From contig PUOZ01000173.1 of NCBI GenBank assembly GCA_003553165.1, positions 1 through 8,534 on the forward strand: DNA of 8,534 nt, in the 5' to 3' direction. Each line of letters starts with the position of its first letter. The stretch's first letter is position 1. The stretch is from Thioalkalivibrio sp. GTDB lineage: Bacteria > Pseudomonadota > Gammaproteobacteria > Ectothiorhodospirales > Ectothiorhodospiraceae. The notes beneath the pieces were generated by a model. The model did not search any database and was not told the origin of the DNA. It was given only the letters and a program-made list of their open reading frames with translations. This document shows positions 1-7,816 of this stretch, one piece after another. Made by a program: the position numbers and the translations under genes.

Positions 1-766
1 CGTCGATTGCCAGCAGATCCAGCGCCTCACCCGCAACCGTACCGGAGATGAACCCGTCGGCGCGGACCTGGGCGAAGTCGCGGACCCGGCGCAGGAGACG
101 GTTGGCCAGCCGTGGTGTCCCGCGCGCGCGCCGGGCGATCTCCATCGCCCCTCCGGGCTCGATACCGACCTTCAGCAACGCGGCCGCACGACGGACGATG
201 CCGGCCAGATCCTCAACCTTGTAATGCTCCAGCCGCTGGACGATGCCGAACCGGTCACGCAGGGGCGCCGTCAACAAGCCCGCGCGCGTCGTTGCGCCCA
301 CCAGCGTGAACGGCGGCAGATCCAGCTTTATCGACCGTGCCGCCGGGCCCTCGCCGATCATGATATCGAGTTGAAAGTCCTCCAGCGCCGGATACAACAC
401 CTCTTCCACCACGGTCGGCAGGCGATGAATCTCATCGACGAACAGCACGTCCCTCGGCTCCAGGGCCGTCAGGATCGCCGCCAGGTCCCCCGCCCGTTCC
501 AGCACCGGCCCGGAGGTCTGGCGCAGCCCCACTCCCAACTCATGCGCAATGATGTGCGCGAGCGTGGTCTTGCCCAGTCCCGGGGGCCCCGCGACCAGGG
601 TGTGATCCAGCGCCTCGCCACGCCCACGCGCTGCCCGGATGAACAGGTCCATCTGCTCGACCGCGCGTGGCTGCCCGGCGAATTCGGCCAGCCGCAGGGG
701 ACGCAGGCTGACCTCGTTGCCCCGTTCTTCGGGAAGAGCCTGCATATCGACCAGACGGGACTCCAT
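1..766 (-). CDS. ruvB: Holliday junction branch migration ATPase RuvB (5' part, runs off left edge)
   Basis: RuvB is the AAA+ motor that forms hexameric rings and, with RuvA, drives Holliday junction branch migration in recombinational repair. The window holds the first 255 codons; about a quarter of a typical 335-350 aa protein lies outside. Visible from the start at 766: Walker [10 protein letters not shown] (residues 60-68), Walker B ending in DEIH (111-114), sensor 1 GATTRAG (157-163), the arginine-bearing PLRDRFG (168-174) and the sensor 2 region [16 protein letters not shown] (217-232). The start is uncertain. ATG at 766, GTG at 772 and ATG at 793 are all in frame, and a TAA at 797-799 limits any further extension. 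None has a clear Shine-Dalgarno. Alignment from memory with the E. coli N-terminus (MIEADRL) fits GTG 772 or ATG 766 best. It follows ruvC and ruvA on the same strand, but after an unusually long gap. Confidence 0.96.
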   Translation of the reverse strand, partial: MESRLVDMQALPEERGNEVSLRPLRLAEFAGQPRAVEQMDLFIRAARGRGEALDHTLVAGPPGLGKTTLAHIIAHELGVGLRQTSGPVLERAGDLAAILTALEPRDVLFVDEIHRLPTVVEEVLYPALEDFQLDIMIGEGPAARSIKLDLPPFTLVGATTRAGLLTAPLRDRFGIVQRLEHYKVEDLAGIVRRAAALLKVGIEPGGAMEIARRARGTPRLANRLLRRVRDFAQVRADGFISGTVAGEALDLLAID

Positions 767-801
767 GATCACAGTATGACCGGAAGGGGGCATCGTTTAC
801 A

Positions 802-834
802 CCCGGAATCGACGCAAAAAAATCGAATCCCGGG
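802..834. repeat. Imperfect inverted repeat around an A7 tract in the ruvA-ruvB gap
   Basis: The left arm CCCGGAATCGA (802-812) and right arm TCGAATCCCGGG (823-834) are near-complementary. They give about 11 pairs with one bulge and one G-U wobble. The 10-nt spacer contains AAAAAAA at 816-822. In the transcript (minus strand) the U7 tract would lie in the loop, so this is not a classical intrinsic terminator. A second short palindrome, CCGGGTCCCGG (830-840), overlaps the right arm, so two alternative small hairpins could compete. Function is unknown; a ruvB leader element or DNA-level protein site is possible. Confidence 0.45.
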
Positions 835-849
835 TCCCGGTGATGGCAA
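821..849 (-). promoter_or_regulatory. Possible weak sigma70-type promoter for ruvB
   Basis: Read on the minus strand, TTGCCA (849-844, five of six to the -35 consensus) is followed after 17 bases by TCGATT (826-821, only three of six to the -10 consensus). It lies in the ruvA-ruvB gap and would give ruvB its own leader of roughly 45-50 nt. The -10 is poor and such matches occur by chance, so this is tentative. Confidence 0.2.
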
Positions 850-957
850 CCCGCTCGGTACTCATTGGGCTTTCAGGCGCCGGCCATCGGCCATGCCTCG
901 TTCTCATGGCCGGGACCGGCACCGACACTCCAAGGCAAGGCCGCAGGCGCATCTTCC

Positions 958-1554
958 TCAGGAACGCAGCGTGGCGCGCAGGGCAAGCCGCACCATCGCT
1001 TCAGTGGTCTCCGCCTGTCCGCGTACCGCTGCGAGCATGCGCTCGGCGTCAGCCGCACGGTAACCGAGGGCCTCGAGTGCCGCTGCGGCCTCACGCTCGA
1101 CGCCGCGTCCAGGCGCGCCAGCATCGCCGCCGGTGGCGGCGCCGAAACCCAGTTCGGTCAGGCGTTCACCCAGCTCGAGCACCACCCGCTCCGCAGTCCG
1201 CTTCCCGATGCCCGGAACGCGCGTCAGCGCGGCCACATTGCCGCCCGTGATATGGCCTGCCAGCTCGTCGGCCGCCATGGTCGAAAGCATTGCCAGCGCG
1301 AGCCGGGCACCGATCCCGTTCACCCGTATCAGGCGCCGGAACAGATCGCGGTCACGCGAACGCAGAAACCCGAACAGGATATGCGCGTCCTCTCTCACCA
1401 CCAGATGGGTAAAGAGCACGACCGGTGCACCCGCCTCGGGAAGACTCGCCAGCGTCGACAACGGCACCTCGATCTCGTAACCCACCCCGCCCACGTCGAG
1501 CAGCACGCTCTGCAGATCGCGCGTGCGCAGGATGCCTTCCAGCCGCGCGATCAC
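958..1554 (-). CDS. ruvA: Holliday junction DNA-binding protein RuvA
   Basis: RuvA binds the four-way junction as a tetramer and loads RuvB. The 198-residue product matches the usual family length (about 200). It has an N-terminal OB-fold (about 1-64, with LLDVGGVGYEIEV at 18-30), two helix-hairpin-helix motifs (VNGIGARLALAML at 78-90 and VPGIGKRTAERVV at 113-125), a flexible Gly/Ala-rich linker (about 138-152) and the small RuvB-contacting domain III (about 155-198). I chose the GTG at 1554 because RuvA proteins begin at the residues aligning with VIARLEGIL. It also overlaps the ruvC stop as GTGA, the usual translational-coupling arrangement. The open frame continues upstream to 1623, but that extension (MPRPYAPYP...) lies inside ruvC and has no resemblance to RuvA. 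Confidence 0.97.
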   Translation of the reverse strand: MIARLEGILRTRDLQSVLLDVGGVGYEIEVPLSTLASLPEAGAPVVLFTHLVVREDAHILFGFLRSRDRDLFRRLIRVNGIGARLALAMLSTMAADELAGHITGGNVAALTRVPGIGKRTAERVVLELGERLTELGFGAATGGDAGAPGRGVEREAAAALEALGYRAADAERMLAAVRGQAETTEAMVRLALRATLRS

Positions 1555-2063
1555 GACCGCGCCGCCAGGGCCGCAAGATGGCGACTCGCATAGCCGCGGG
1601 TATGGTGCGTATGGGCGTGGCACACGGCGACCGCCAGAGCGTCCGCCGCATCGGCGGTCAGCGGCTCCGCGATCTGCAGGATCTGTCGCATCATGTGCTG
1701 CACCTGGGCCTTTTCCGCCCGCCCGCTGCCGACCACCGCGAGCTTGATCGCGCGCGGTGCGTATTCGAAAACGGGCAGCCCGGCCTGGGTCGCGGCGCAG
1801 ATCGCCGCTCCGCGGGCCTGGCCCAGTTTCAGCGCCGACTGCGCGTTCCTGGCGAGAAACACCGACTCGATCGCCAGCGCCGCAGGTTGCAGTTCGGCGA
1901 TCACACCGACCACGCCGGCGAAGATCTCACCGATGCGCTCGGGCAATTCCCCGTCCCCGGGGCGGATCACGCCGAACCCACAGGCCTGCAGACGGTTGCC
2001 CTTTGCATCCACCACCGCGAATCCGGTCACGCGGGAGCCGGGGTCGATGCCGAGGATGCGCAT
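1551..2063 (-). CDS. ruvC: Crossover junction endodeoxyribonuclease RuvC
   Basis: RuvC is the homodimeric, Mg-dependent resolvase that cuts Holliday junctions symmetrically. The 170-residue product has the RNase H-like fold signature MRILGIDPGSRVTGFAVV at the N-terminus. All four catalytic acidic residues sit at the classic numbering: D7, E66 (in AIESVF), D138 and D141 (in TADAAD). The conserved GQARGA (81-86) and the basic stretch GSGRAEKAQV (112-121) are also present. ATG at 2063 starts exactly at the family N-terminus, five bases after the yebC stop. The gene ends in a 4-base overlap with ruvA, so yebC-ruvC-ruvA is very probably one transcript. The last 20 or so residues are His/Ala/Arg-rich and variable, as usual for the family. 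Confidence 0.98.
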   Translation of the reverse strand: MRILGIDPGSRVTGFAVVDAKGNRLQACGFGVIRPGDGELPERIGEIFAGVVGVIAELQPAALAIESVFLARNAQSALKLGQARGAAICAATQAGLPVFEYAPRAIKLAVVGSGRAEKAQVQHMMRQILQIAEPLTADAADALAVAVCHAHTHHTRGYASRHLAALAARS

Positions 2064-2068
2064 CCGTC

Positions 2069-2809
2069 TCAGCCGCCGGTCACGGATTCGGGGAAATCGG
2101 CGTTGGTGAAGACGTTCTGCACGTCGTCCAGGTCGTCGAGCATGTCCAGCAGCCTCAGCACGGACTGTGCAGTCTCGTCGTCCAGCGGTGCCACGGTACC
2201 CGCGCGCATGGTCACCTCCGCGTTCTCGGGTTCCAGATCGCGCTCGCTCAAGGCAGCGCTGACGGCATCGAAGGCCTCGGGGTCCGCAAGCACCTCGATG
2301 GCGCCGTCTTCGTCCACCAGCACGTCCTCGGCGCCGCCCTCCAACGCCGCTTCCATCACCGCCTCCTCGTCGGTTCCGGAGGGAAAGCTGATCACGCCCT
2401 TCTTTTCGAACAGGTAGGCCACCGAGCCATCGGTGCCGAGATTCCCGCCCATCTTGGTGAAGGCATGGCGGATCTCGGCAACGGTACGGTTACGGTTGTC
2501 GGTCATGCAGTCCACCAGGATCGCGGCGCCGCCGGGTCCATAGCCCTCGTAGCGGATCTCCTCGTAGTTCACGCCCTCCAGTTCCCCGGCGCCCCGCTTC
2601 ACTGCCCGATCGATGGTGTCGCGGGTCATGTTCGCTGCCAGGGCCTTGTCCGTGGCCAGGCGCAGGCGCGGGTTGGAACTGGCATCCGAACCCCCGGCGC
2701 GCGCCGCCACGGTGATCTCGCGAATCAGCTTGGTGAAGAGCTTGCCCCGCTTGGCGTCCTGGGCATTCTTGCGGTGCTGGATATTCGCCCACTTGCTATG
2801 ACCGGCCAT
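2069..2809 (-). CDS. yebC: YebC/TACO1 family protein
   Basis: This is a 246-residue member of the YebC/PmpR/TACO1 family, cytosolic proteins described both as DNA-binding regulators (PmpR) and as translation factors (TACO1, YebC). Its exact role here is not decided by the sequence. It starts with the family hallmark [14 protein letters not shown] and continues with [15 protein letters not shown] (18-32), the NPRLRLA...A-N-M segment (46-61) and [14 protein letters not shown] (87-100). The C-terminal part is strongly acidic ([15 protein letters not shown]), also typical. The ATG at 2809 was chosen because the hallmark begins there and GGGA lies six bases upstream (2816-2819). The longer open frame to 2914 runs through promoter-like DNA and is not conserved family sequence. 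It sits directly upstream of ruvC, a common proteobacterial arrangement. Confidence 0.97.
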   Translation of the reverse strand: MAGHSKWANIQHRKNAQDAKRGKLFTKLIREITVAARAGGSDASSNPRLRLATDKALAANMTRDTIDRAVKRGAGELEGVNYEEIRYEGYGPGGAAILVDCMTDNRNRTVAEIRHAFTKMGGNLGTDGSVAYLFEKKGVISFPSGTDEEAVMEAALEGGAEDVLVDEDGAIEVLADPEAFDAVSAALSERDLEPENAEVTMRAGTVAPLDDETAQSVLRLLDMLDDLDDVQNVFTNADFPESVTGG

Positions 2810-2845
2810 CTCACATCCCGTATTTCGCTGTAAATACCTTAGAAA

Positions 2846-2858
2846 AGAGTCTGACTCT
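2846..2858. repeat. Perfect 13-bp palindrome upstream of yebC
   Basis: AGAGTCTGACTCT has six-base arms (AGAGTC / GACTCT) around a single central T. It lies 37-49 bp upstream of the yebC ATG, just downstream of the predicted -10 box, and is followed on the minus strand by a short T run (TTTT). A one-base centre cannot form a full RNA hairpin loop, so a dimeric-regulator operator is the more natural reading. Chance occurrence cannot be excluded. Confidence 0.4.
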
Positions 2859-2869
2859 CGCTCCGCGCC

Positions 2870-2898
2870 AGTGTACCCGTGTCGCGGGGCATTGCCAC
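2870..2898 (-). promoter_or_regulatory. Putative sigma70-type promoter for yebC-ruvCA
   Basis: On the minus strand GTGGCA (2898-2893, four of six to TTGACA) is separated by exactly 17 bases from TACACT (2875-2870, four of six to TATAAT). Transcription would begin near 2863, giving a 5' leader of about 54 nt that includes the 2846-2858 palindrome. It lies in the 125-bp gap between the hydrolase gene and yebC, one of the longer gaps in this gene run. Prediction from consensus only. Confidence 0.35.
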
Positions 2899-2934
2899 AC
2901 CGATGCAACGGCAACGCGCCGGCACGGAATCCGG

Positions 2935-3552
2935 TCAGAACTCACCGCTTTTCAGAAACCGGATCACCGCATCCGCCACCTGGCGCGAGAGCAACAGACC
3001 GAAATGGCCGTGCGGCACCTGCAGGTGCCGGGTCACGTCGGGGGCCTCGGTCTCCTGCACCGCGACCGTACCGTCGTGCGGTCGCGGCAGCAGCGTGGGC
3101 AGCAGGCTCCCGAGGCCAAGTCCCCGACTGCCCGCGATCATCCCGACGCCGCGACCCTGCAGCAGGGGACTGCCGCCCAGCAATCCGCGATCCAGAGCCG
3201 GGCCCAGCCACTGGCGCCCCAGCGCGGAGCGCGCCATCCTGGCCGCGGCCCGGCTCCCGGACAGCGCGCTGCCCAACATGACGATCCGCCCCGGACGCTG
3301 CACCGGCGCAAGCGCGAACAGGTGCCGCACGACGATACCCCCGAGACTGTGCGCCACCAGGTGAACCACGTCCCCGGGCACCCCCTCAAGGTAAGCCGCC
3401 AGTCGCCGCGCCGCCTGTTCCGGCGTCTGCCGGCGCGAGGCATAGCGAAAGGCGCGGACCTCGTAACCCGCGTGGCGCAGCCGCCGGCGCAACAGCAGCA
3501 TCTCCAGCCCGGTCATGTGCCATCCGTGGACCGTGACGACGGTAGCGCGCAT
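2935..3552 (-). CDS. Small alpha/beta hydrolase, esterase/lipase-like
   Basis: The product is about 205 residues from ATG 3552 and shows the alpha/beta-hydrolase layout. It has an N-terminal strand with the oxyanion motif VTVHGW, then a nucleophile elbow AHSLGG with the probable catalytic Ser at residue 69. A late acidic residue in PHDGTV (Asp about 160) and histidines in VPHGHFGLL (His181/183) complete a plausible triad. The [19 protein letters not shown] segment after the oxyanion motif is typical of short PGAP1/LipB-like bacterial hydrolases. The substrate cannot be told. There is no signal peptide or membrane segment, so it is probably cytosolic. An in-frame TTG at 3579 would add nine residues (PDPGDSGR...) that do not look conserved; neither start has a strong Shine-Dalgarno. 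It lies 35 bp after aspS and 125 bp before yebC, probably co-transcribed with aspS. Confidence 0.85.
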   Translation of the reverse strand: MRATVVTVHGWHMTGLEMLLLRRRLRHAGYEVRAFRYASRRQTPEQAARRLAAYLEGVPGDVVHLVAHSLGGIVVRHLFALAPVQRPGRIVMLGSALSGSRAAARMARSALGRQWLGPALDRGLLGGSPLLQGRGVGMIAGSRGLGLGSLLPTLLPRPHDGTVAVQETEAPDVTRHLQVPHGHFGLLLSRQVADAVIRFLKSGEF

Positions 3553-3587
3553 GCGTCCGGAATCGCCTGGGTCTGGCAAGGGCAGAC

Positions 3588-5366
<1,779 letters not shown>

Positions 5367-5459
5367 TGCGCCAGTTCCCAGCCAGATGAGGCGTGTCCGC
5401 CATGTTGTTCGGGTCGCGCCGCCGCGCCCTGGCCCGACGGTCGCGAAGGGCATGGGATG

Positions 5460-6122
5460 TTACGTTTTGGGCACCTCGGGCGCAAGCTTCGATTGCCCCT
5501 TCTGCCCCTTTACGGACGCCGGCCAGTCCGGCACGACCACCCCCAGCGACATCACGAACTTCAGGCCGTCCTCGACTGACATGTCCAGTTCGATCGCCTC
5601 CTCGCGCGGCACCATGATGACGAACCCCGAGGTGGGGTTGGGCGTGGTCGGGATGAACACGGTGACCACCTCCCTGTCCGTGCGGTGCTGCACCTCCCCC
5701 ACTCCGACACCCGTCTGGAAACCCAGGGTCCACAGCCCCTCGCGGGGATACTGCACCATCAGGACCCGGCGGAACGATTGCCCGCCGTTGCTGAACAGCG
5801 AATGCATCACCTGCTTGACCGCGCTGTAGATCGACCGTACCAGGGGGATCCGATCGACGATCGCCTCGCCCAGGTCGAACAGCTTCCGACCGACGATGTT
5901 CGCCGCGACGATGCCGGTGAGAAACACGATCACGATCGCCACCACCACCCCCGTTCCCGGCACGCTGAACCCCAGGATCGCCTCCGGCCGCCAACTGGGA
6001 GGCAGCAGCAGGATGGTGAAATCAAGCATATCCACCAGGAACTTGATGATCAGCCCGGTGACGATCAGCGGCACCCAGACCAGCAGCCCCGCGATCAGGT
6101 AGCGGCGAAAGTGTACCAGCAC
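5460..6122 (-). CDS. DUF502 family inner membrane protein
   Basis: A 220-residue protein of the DUF502 family (related to plant COV-like proteins), whose molecular function is not established. It has two hydrophobic membrane segments (about 8-30 and 56-77), then a soluble domain carrying the family hallmarks RIPLVRSIYSAVKQV (91-105), VFIPTTPNPTSGF (155-167) and EDGLKFVMSLGVV (185-197). The tail after about 200 is polar and lysine-rich. The start is GTG at 6122, immediately after the fmdB stop (TAG then GTG). AAGG at 6131-6134, inside the end of fmdB, lies eight bases upstream as the ribosome-binding site. Translational coupling to fmdB is therefore likely. The fmdB-DUF502-aspS order recurs in gammaproteobacteria, to my recollection. 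Confidence 0.92.
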   Translation of the reverse strand: MLVHFRRYLIAGLLVWVPLIVTGLIIKFLVDMLDFTILLLPPSWRPEAILGFSVPGTGVVVAIVIVFLTGIVAANIVGRKLFDLGEAIVDRIPLVRSIYSAVKQVMHSLFSNGGQSFRRVLMVQYPREGLWTLGFQTGVGVGEVQHRTDREVVTVFIPTTPNPTSGFVIMVPREEAIELDMSVEDGLKFVMSLGVVVPDWPASVKGQKGQSKLAPEVPKT

Positions 6123-6434
6123 CTAACCCGCCTTGGCCGCCGCAGGGGACCCTCCCCCGGCATGGGCGGGGGCGGGGGCAGGAGCCGGGGCTGCGGTACC
6201 CGCCGATGGCTTCGATTCCGACTTCGGCGCCTCCTTCAGATTCCGCTGCTTGTCCTTCTTGAAGTCGGTCTCATACCAGCCGCCGCCCGACAGCCGGAAA
6301 CCCGCGGCGGAAACCAGCTTGGTCAGACCCCCGGCACCGCAGGACGGGCAGTCGGCGAGCGCCGGATCGGACACCTTCTGGATCACCTCGGTCATTTCGC
6401 CGCAGTCGCGGCACTCATATTCGTAAATCGGCAT
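6123..6434 (-). CDS. FmdB-family zinc ribbon protein
   Basis: A 103-residue small regulator-like protein of the FmdB/CxxC zinc ribbon family. It opens with the hallmark MPIYEYECRDCG. Four cysteines form two CxxC pairs (C8/C11 and C29/C32), suited to bind one zinc. KLVSAAGFRLSGGGWYETDFKK (39-60, given here as the conserved post-ribbon segment) is also typical. From about residue 68 the tail is low-complexity and disordered: Lys/Ser-rich, then an Ala-Pro repeat (81-92), then Gly/Ala. The family name comes from a putative formamidase regulator; the role of the short chromosomal versions is not known. ATG 6434 has GGAG eight bases upstream (6443-6446). It is the first gene of the leftward run and is divergent from the DsrE-like gene. 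Confidence 0.92.
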   Translation of the reverse strand: MPIYEYECRDCGEMTEVIQKVSDPALADCPSCGAGGLTKLVSAAGFRLSGGGWYETDFKKDKQRNLKEAPKSESKPSAGTAAPAPAPAPAHAGGGSPAAAKAG

Positions 6435-6468
6435 GTTTGCAACTCCGGATTCTGCGCAGGATGGGCGT

Positions 6469-6474
6469 ATTATG
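6469..6474 (-). promoter_or_regulatory. Possible -10 box for fmdB
   Basis: CATAAT on the minus strand (five of six to TATAAT) lies 35 bp upstream of the fmdB ATG, in an AT-richer patch (about 6466-6500) of an otherwise GC-rich divergent gap. No good -35 is visible at 16-18 bp; the best is TTTAAT at 16 bp, three of six. The same bases read TATTAT on the plus strand. Confidence 0.3.
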
Positions 6475-6484
6475 CGTCTGAATT

Positions 6485-6514
6485 TTGCGAATTAAAGCAT
6501 CACCCTGCGACAAT
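6485..6514 (+). promoter_or_regulatory. Possible sigma70-type promoter for the DsrE-like operon
   Basis: TTGCGA (6485-6490, four of six to the -35 consensus) is followed after 18 bases by GACAAT (6509-6514, four of six to the -10 consensus). Transcription would begin near 6521, so the palindrome at 6528-6541 would lie within or beside the early leader. Consensus matching only; tentative. Confidence 0.28.
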
Positions 6515-6527
6515 CGCGCCAAGGCAC

Positions 6528-6541
6528 GCTCCGCCCGGAGC
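6528..6541. repeat. Palindrome with repeated CGGAG in the leader of the DsrE-like gene
   Basis: GCTCCGCCCGGAGC has perfect six-base arms around a CC centre. A further CGGAG follows at 6546-6550, exactly 10 bp after the CGGAG at 6536-6540, about one helical turn. It lies about 29-42 bp upstream of the ATG at 6570. This would suit an operator or a small leader hairpin, but GC-rich DNA produces such repeats often. Confidence 0.35.
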
Positions 6542-6558
6542 CGCGCGGAGACAAACCC

Positions 6559-6563
6559 GAGGG
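6559..6563 (+). promoter_or_regulatory. Ribosome-binding site deciding the DsrE-like start
   Basis: GAGGG lies six bases before ATG 6570. The frame is open far upstream (to at least 5685) through DNA antisense to fmdB and the DUF502 gene. This site, together with the family-like N-terminus that follows, fixes the real start. Confidence 0.75.
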
Positions 6564-6569
6564 AAATCA

Positions 6570-6947
6570 ATGGCCGACAAGATCGTGATCATGTTGCTGA
6601 CCCTGGATCTCGACCGCTACGGTACGCTGGGGGCACCCTTCTTCCAGGCCACGGTGGCGGCGGTCATGGATCTCGAGGTGGAGATGTACTTCGCCGGACA
6701 GAGCACGCGCCTGCTGATCCAGGGGTTTGCGGAAACCATCCATCCCGGAACGGCGCGCGAGAAGTCGGTCTACAGTTTCATGCAGGATGCCCACGAGGCC
6801 GGCGTCAAGTTCTACGCCTGTACCGGCGCGATGAAGGAGAACGGGCTGACTCCGGAGAACGCCATTCCCGAAATGGATGGCATGCGCGGAGGTGCAGCCT
6901 TCATCGGCGAGGTGATCGAGGACAACGTCGTGACCCTGACCTACTGA
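6570..6947 (+). CDS. DsrE-like family protein (small sulfur-relay/peroxiredoxin-like fold)
   Basis: A 125-residue soluble protein that I assign to the DsrE/DsrF-like superfamily from its pattern. It opens with a strand (KIVIMLLT, 4-11), then a helix beginning near FFQATVAAVMDLEVEMYFAGQ (24-44). A second strand-Cys element FYACTGAMKENGL (81-93) places a single cysteine, C84, where this superfamily carries its persulfide-accepting or conserved cysteine. The C-terminus is GGAAFIGEVIEDNVVTLTY-like, ending in a strand. Members act in sulfur transfer in sulfur oxidisers, but many stand-alone homologues are uncharacterised, so sulfur handling is inference. It has a good ribosome-binding site and is followed after one base by the dehydrogenase, indicating an operon. 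No tusA, rhodanese or dsr gene is visible in the window. Confidence 0.82.
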   Translation: MADKIVIMLLTLDLDRYGTLGAPFFQATVAAVMDLEVEMYFAGQSTRLLIQGFAETIHPGTAREKSVYSFMQDAHEAGVKFYACTGAMKENGLTPENAIPEMDGMRGGAAFIGEVIEDNVVTLTY

Positions 6948-6948
6948 C

Positions 6949-7800
6949 ATGGACCAGACCGCCCGAGCGGTCCTGATCACCGGCTGCTCCTCCGGCATCG
7001 GGGAACACGTCGCGCTGGGGCTGAAGGAAAGGGGCTACCGGGTCTTCGCGACCGCGCGCAGGGGTGAATGTGTCGCACGGCTGAAGAGCCAGGGATTCGA
7101 GGCCCTGCGCCTCGACCTCGACGACTCCGCGAGCATCCAGAGCGCGGCGCACGAGGTGCTGACGCGCACGGGCGGCCGCCTCTACGCCGTGTTCAACAAC
7201 GGGGGGTACGGTCAGCCGGGGGCGGTGGAAGACCTGTCCAGGCAGGCGTTGCGCGCCCAACTGGAGACCAACGTCCTTGGCTGGCTGGAGCTGACCAATG
7301 CCCTGATCCCGGCCATGCGCAAGCAGGGCGAGGGTCGCATCATCCAGAACAGTTCGGTCCTCGGCCTGGTCGGACTGCGCCTGCGCGGGGCCTATGTCTG
7401 CTCGAAGTTCGCGCTCGAGGGCCTCAGCGACGTGCTGCGCCAGGAGCTTCACGGCAGCGGCATCCACGTGGTGCTGATCGAGCCCGGACCGATCCGCAGC
7501 CGCTTCCGCGCCAATGCCTTCCTCGCCTACCGGCGCTTCATCCGGCCCCGCCAGAGCCACTGGCGCCAGACCTACGAACGGTCCGAGCGACGCCTGAGCG
7601 ACCCCGGGCGCGAAGCCCCGTTCACGCTGGGACCGGAAGCGGTGCTGAAGGCCGTGGTGCAGGCACTGGAAGCGCGCCGACCCAAGGCGCGTTACCGCGT
7701 CACCTTCCCCACCCGCCTTTTCGCCACACTGAAATGGCTGCTCCCCACCCGCGTTCTGGACTTCGTATTGCGTGCCGTATCCCGCGGCGAGAATCGCTGA
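6949..7800 (+). CDS. ybbO: Short-chain dehydrogenase/reductase, YbbO-like
   Basis: A 283-residue classical SDR, expected to reduce or oxidise a carbonyl/alcohol with NAD(P). Visible motifs: the Rossmann glycine motif TGCSSGIG (11-18), RLDLDD (54-59) after the second strand, NNGGYG (83-88) in place of the usual NNAG, N108, the catalytic Ser in NSSVLG (134-139), Tyr149 and Lys153 (YxxxK in AYVCSK), and EPGPIRS (178-184). The arginine pair in ATARR (34-38) after the second strand favours NADPH. The C-terminal FTLGPEAV and RYRVTFPTR segments closely recall E. coli YbbO, reported as an aldehyde reductase. Orthology is inferred from remembered sequence, and the substrate here is unknown. ATG 6949 follows the preceding stop by one base with no obvious Shine-Dalgarno, so translational coupling is likely. 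Confidence 0.9.
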   Translation: MDQTARAVLITGCSSGIGEHVALGLKERGYRVFATARRGECVARLKSQGFEALRLDLDDSASIQSAAHEVLTRTGGRLYAVFNNGGYGQPGAVEDLSRQALRAQLETNVLGWLELTNALIPAMRKQGEGRIIQNSSVLGLVGLRLRGAYVCSKFALEGLSDVLRQELHGSGIHVVLIEPGPIRSRFRANAFLAYRRFIRPRQSHWRQTYERSERRLSDPGREAPFTLGPEAVLKAVVQALEARRPKARYRVTFPTRLFATLKWLLPTRVLDFVLRAVSRGENR

Positions 7801-7816
7801 GAGCCGCTATCATTCC

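Noticed and set aside
813..840. Intrinsic terminator after ruvA
   Set aside because: A U7 tract is present, but the best hairpin encloses it in its loop. The only hairpin directly upstream (CCGG-GAC-CCGG) is short and about nine bases away, so a functional terminator is not supported.
224..1593. Plus-strand open frames opposite ruvB and ruvA (279, 136 and 242 codons)
   Set aside because: They are shadows of ruvB and ruvA with Arg-, Gln- and Pro-rich composition and no ribosome-binding or domain evidence.
1425..2833. Long plus-strand open frames (330 and 358 codons) across ruvA, ruvC and yebC
   Set aside because: Both are antisense to well-recognised genes, low in complexity (Ser/Arg- or Arg/His-rich), and cross gene boundaries on the other strand.
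5367..5459. Promoter or attenuator before aspS
   Set aside because: The 93-bp gap is GC-rich with no convincing -35/-10 pair, T-box, hairpin-plus-T-run or small leader gene.
6139..6200. G/C-rich short repeat in the fmdB tail as a mobile or CRISPR-like repeat
   Set aside because: It is simply the coding sequence of the Ala-Pro low-complexity tail, in frame and without spacers.
5685..6569. Upstream extension of the DsrE-like frame by about 295 codons
   Set aside because: It is antisense to the DUF502 and fmdB genes and crosses the divergent promoter region. The ribosome-binding site at 6559-6563 and the family N-terminus place the start at 6570.
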